Source: an uncultured Lachnospiraceae bacterium (GTDB taxonomy: Bacteria > Bacillota > Clostridia > Lachnospirales > Lachnospiraceae). From it: a stretch of 31,825 nt of DNA. Position numbers and translations under genes: made by a program. Under the pieces are notes generated by a model. It was not told the DNA's origin and made no database searches. It saw only the letters and a program-made list of their open reading frames with translations. Location: assembly GCA_910585965.1 (NCBI GenBank), contig CAJUHH010000026.1, positions 1-31,825 of the forward strand, read 5' to 3'. Positions 31,633 to 31,825 of the stretch are shown one piece after another (within the stretch, counting starts at the first letter, position 1; each line of letters begins with the position of its first letter).

Positions 31633-31825
31633 TTGTATACGGAAATGATTTTTACAGCGGGCATGGTGCGCCGGGCAAGAGAACGAAGGCCTGTCCGAGT
31701 CTGCAAGGGACGACGGTTTTTTGCTGGAGCTTCCAATCAGATTTCACTAATGAAATGGGTAAATGGTATGAAAACGATCGGGTCGGAAAAAAAGGACATC
31801 CTTGTCCTTTTTTCCTGAAATTGCC
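31633..31825. repeat. Repeat element copy B (cut by the window edge)
   Basis: From about 31633 the sequence follows the left half of copy A in order: TATACGGAAAT, then GCATGGTGCGCCGGG, a diverged GA-rich part, and GCTGGAGCTTCCAA (31717-31735). Next come CACTAATGAAATGGG, GGGTCGG, and a hairpin at 31785-31815 ending TTTCCTGAAATTGCC. The 96 nt from TTTGCTGG to the TGA align to copy A (18529-18628) without a gap. Whether an inverted second half follows cannot be seen. It sits directly behind the DUF4956 stop, and the hairpin with its T-run could terminate that operon. Confidence 0.8.
31785..31815 (+). terminator. Hairpin in repeat copy B, possible terminator
   Basis: An 11-bp helix formed by AAAAAAGGACA and TGTCCTTTTTT with a TCCT loop. 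It is the counterpart of the copy A hairpin at 18595-18625, with A-T pairs replacing C-G and mismatched pairs. Confidence 0.65.

Noticed and set aside
31633..31818. 61-codon ORF at the right edge
   Set aside because: It is the counterpart of the 18419-18628 ORF in repeat copy B and shows no protein-level conservation.

Overview
The window is chromosomal DNA from a low-to-moderate GC, endospore-forming Firmicute, most likely a Lachnospiraceae-type Clostridium (inference from gene content, gene order and strong AGGAGG-type ribosome binding sites). Spore-linked genes are a CotF-like coat pair, spoIIM, a SpoVB-type flippase and a CotH-family protein. The operons yicC-remA-gmk-rpoZ-rimO-pgsA-cinA and recA-recX-rny are typical Firmicute housekeeping order. 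I saw no rRNA, tRNA, CRISPR array, transposase or phage gene.

Layout. Positions 1-357 hold a promoter and a manganese (yybP-ykoY) riboswitch with its own terminator, ahead of mntP (358-918). Two small coat-type proteins follow (1046-1498) and end in a terminator. On the minus strand lie rqcH and a downstream GNAT acetyltransferase (1531-3976). Positions 4163-10788 are a long plus-strand run: yicC, remA, gmk, rpoZ, rimO, pgsA, cinA and a membrane protein with an RsiV/PdaC-like extracellular domain. A 445-bp leader with two LexA-type boxes and an extra orphan promoter precedes recA-recX; rny follows with its own promoter. A subgroup Ic aspartate aminotransferase, an ADP-ribose-type Nudix hydrolase and spoIIM come next (14796-17315). 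They are convergent with aroF (17322-18350, minus).

Positions 18419-18841 hold a long near-perfect inverted-repeat element. A second, single-orientation copy lies at the right edge (about 31633-31825). Beyond the first copy come a minus-strand MOP flippase and a divergent plus-strand cluster: cysteine desulfurase, NifU scaffold, family 6 DNA glycosylase, mnmA and a PHP histidinol-phosphatase (20360-24410). It has a promoter and a candidate operator palindrome in front. The glycolytic set gap-pgk-tpiA (24571-27683) ends in a strong terminator. The last operon (27894/27942-31618) is CotH kinase, VTC-domain polyphosphate polymerase and DUF4956 membrane protein, driven by a strong promoter.

How the genes work together. 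Cysteine desulfurase supplies sulfur both to NifU for Fe-S clusters and to MnmA for tRNA thiolation. RimO in the upstream operon is itself a radical-SAM Fe-S enzyme. recA-recX is an SOS unit. The most interesting points are the CotH-VTC-DUF4956 operon, which looks like an uncharacterised envelope or spore-coat phosphate or phosphorylation system and whose first gene appears to lack a canonical start codon, and the repeat element. The two copies of that element differ almost only by protein-changing or compensatory substitutions, which points to a structured nucleic acid rather than a small protein.
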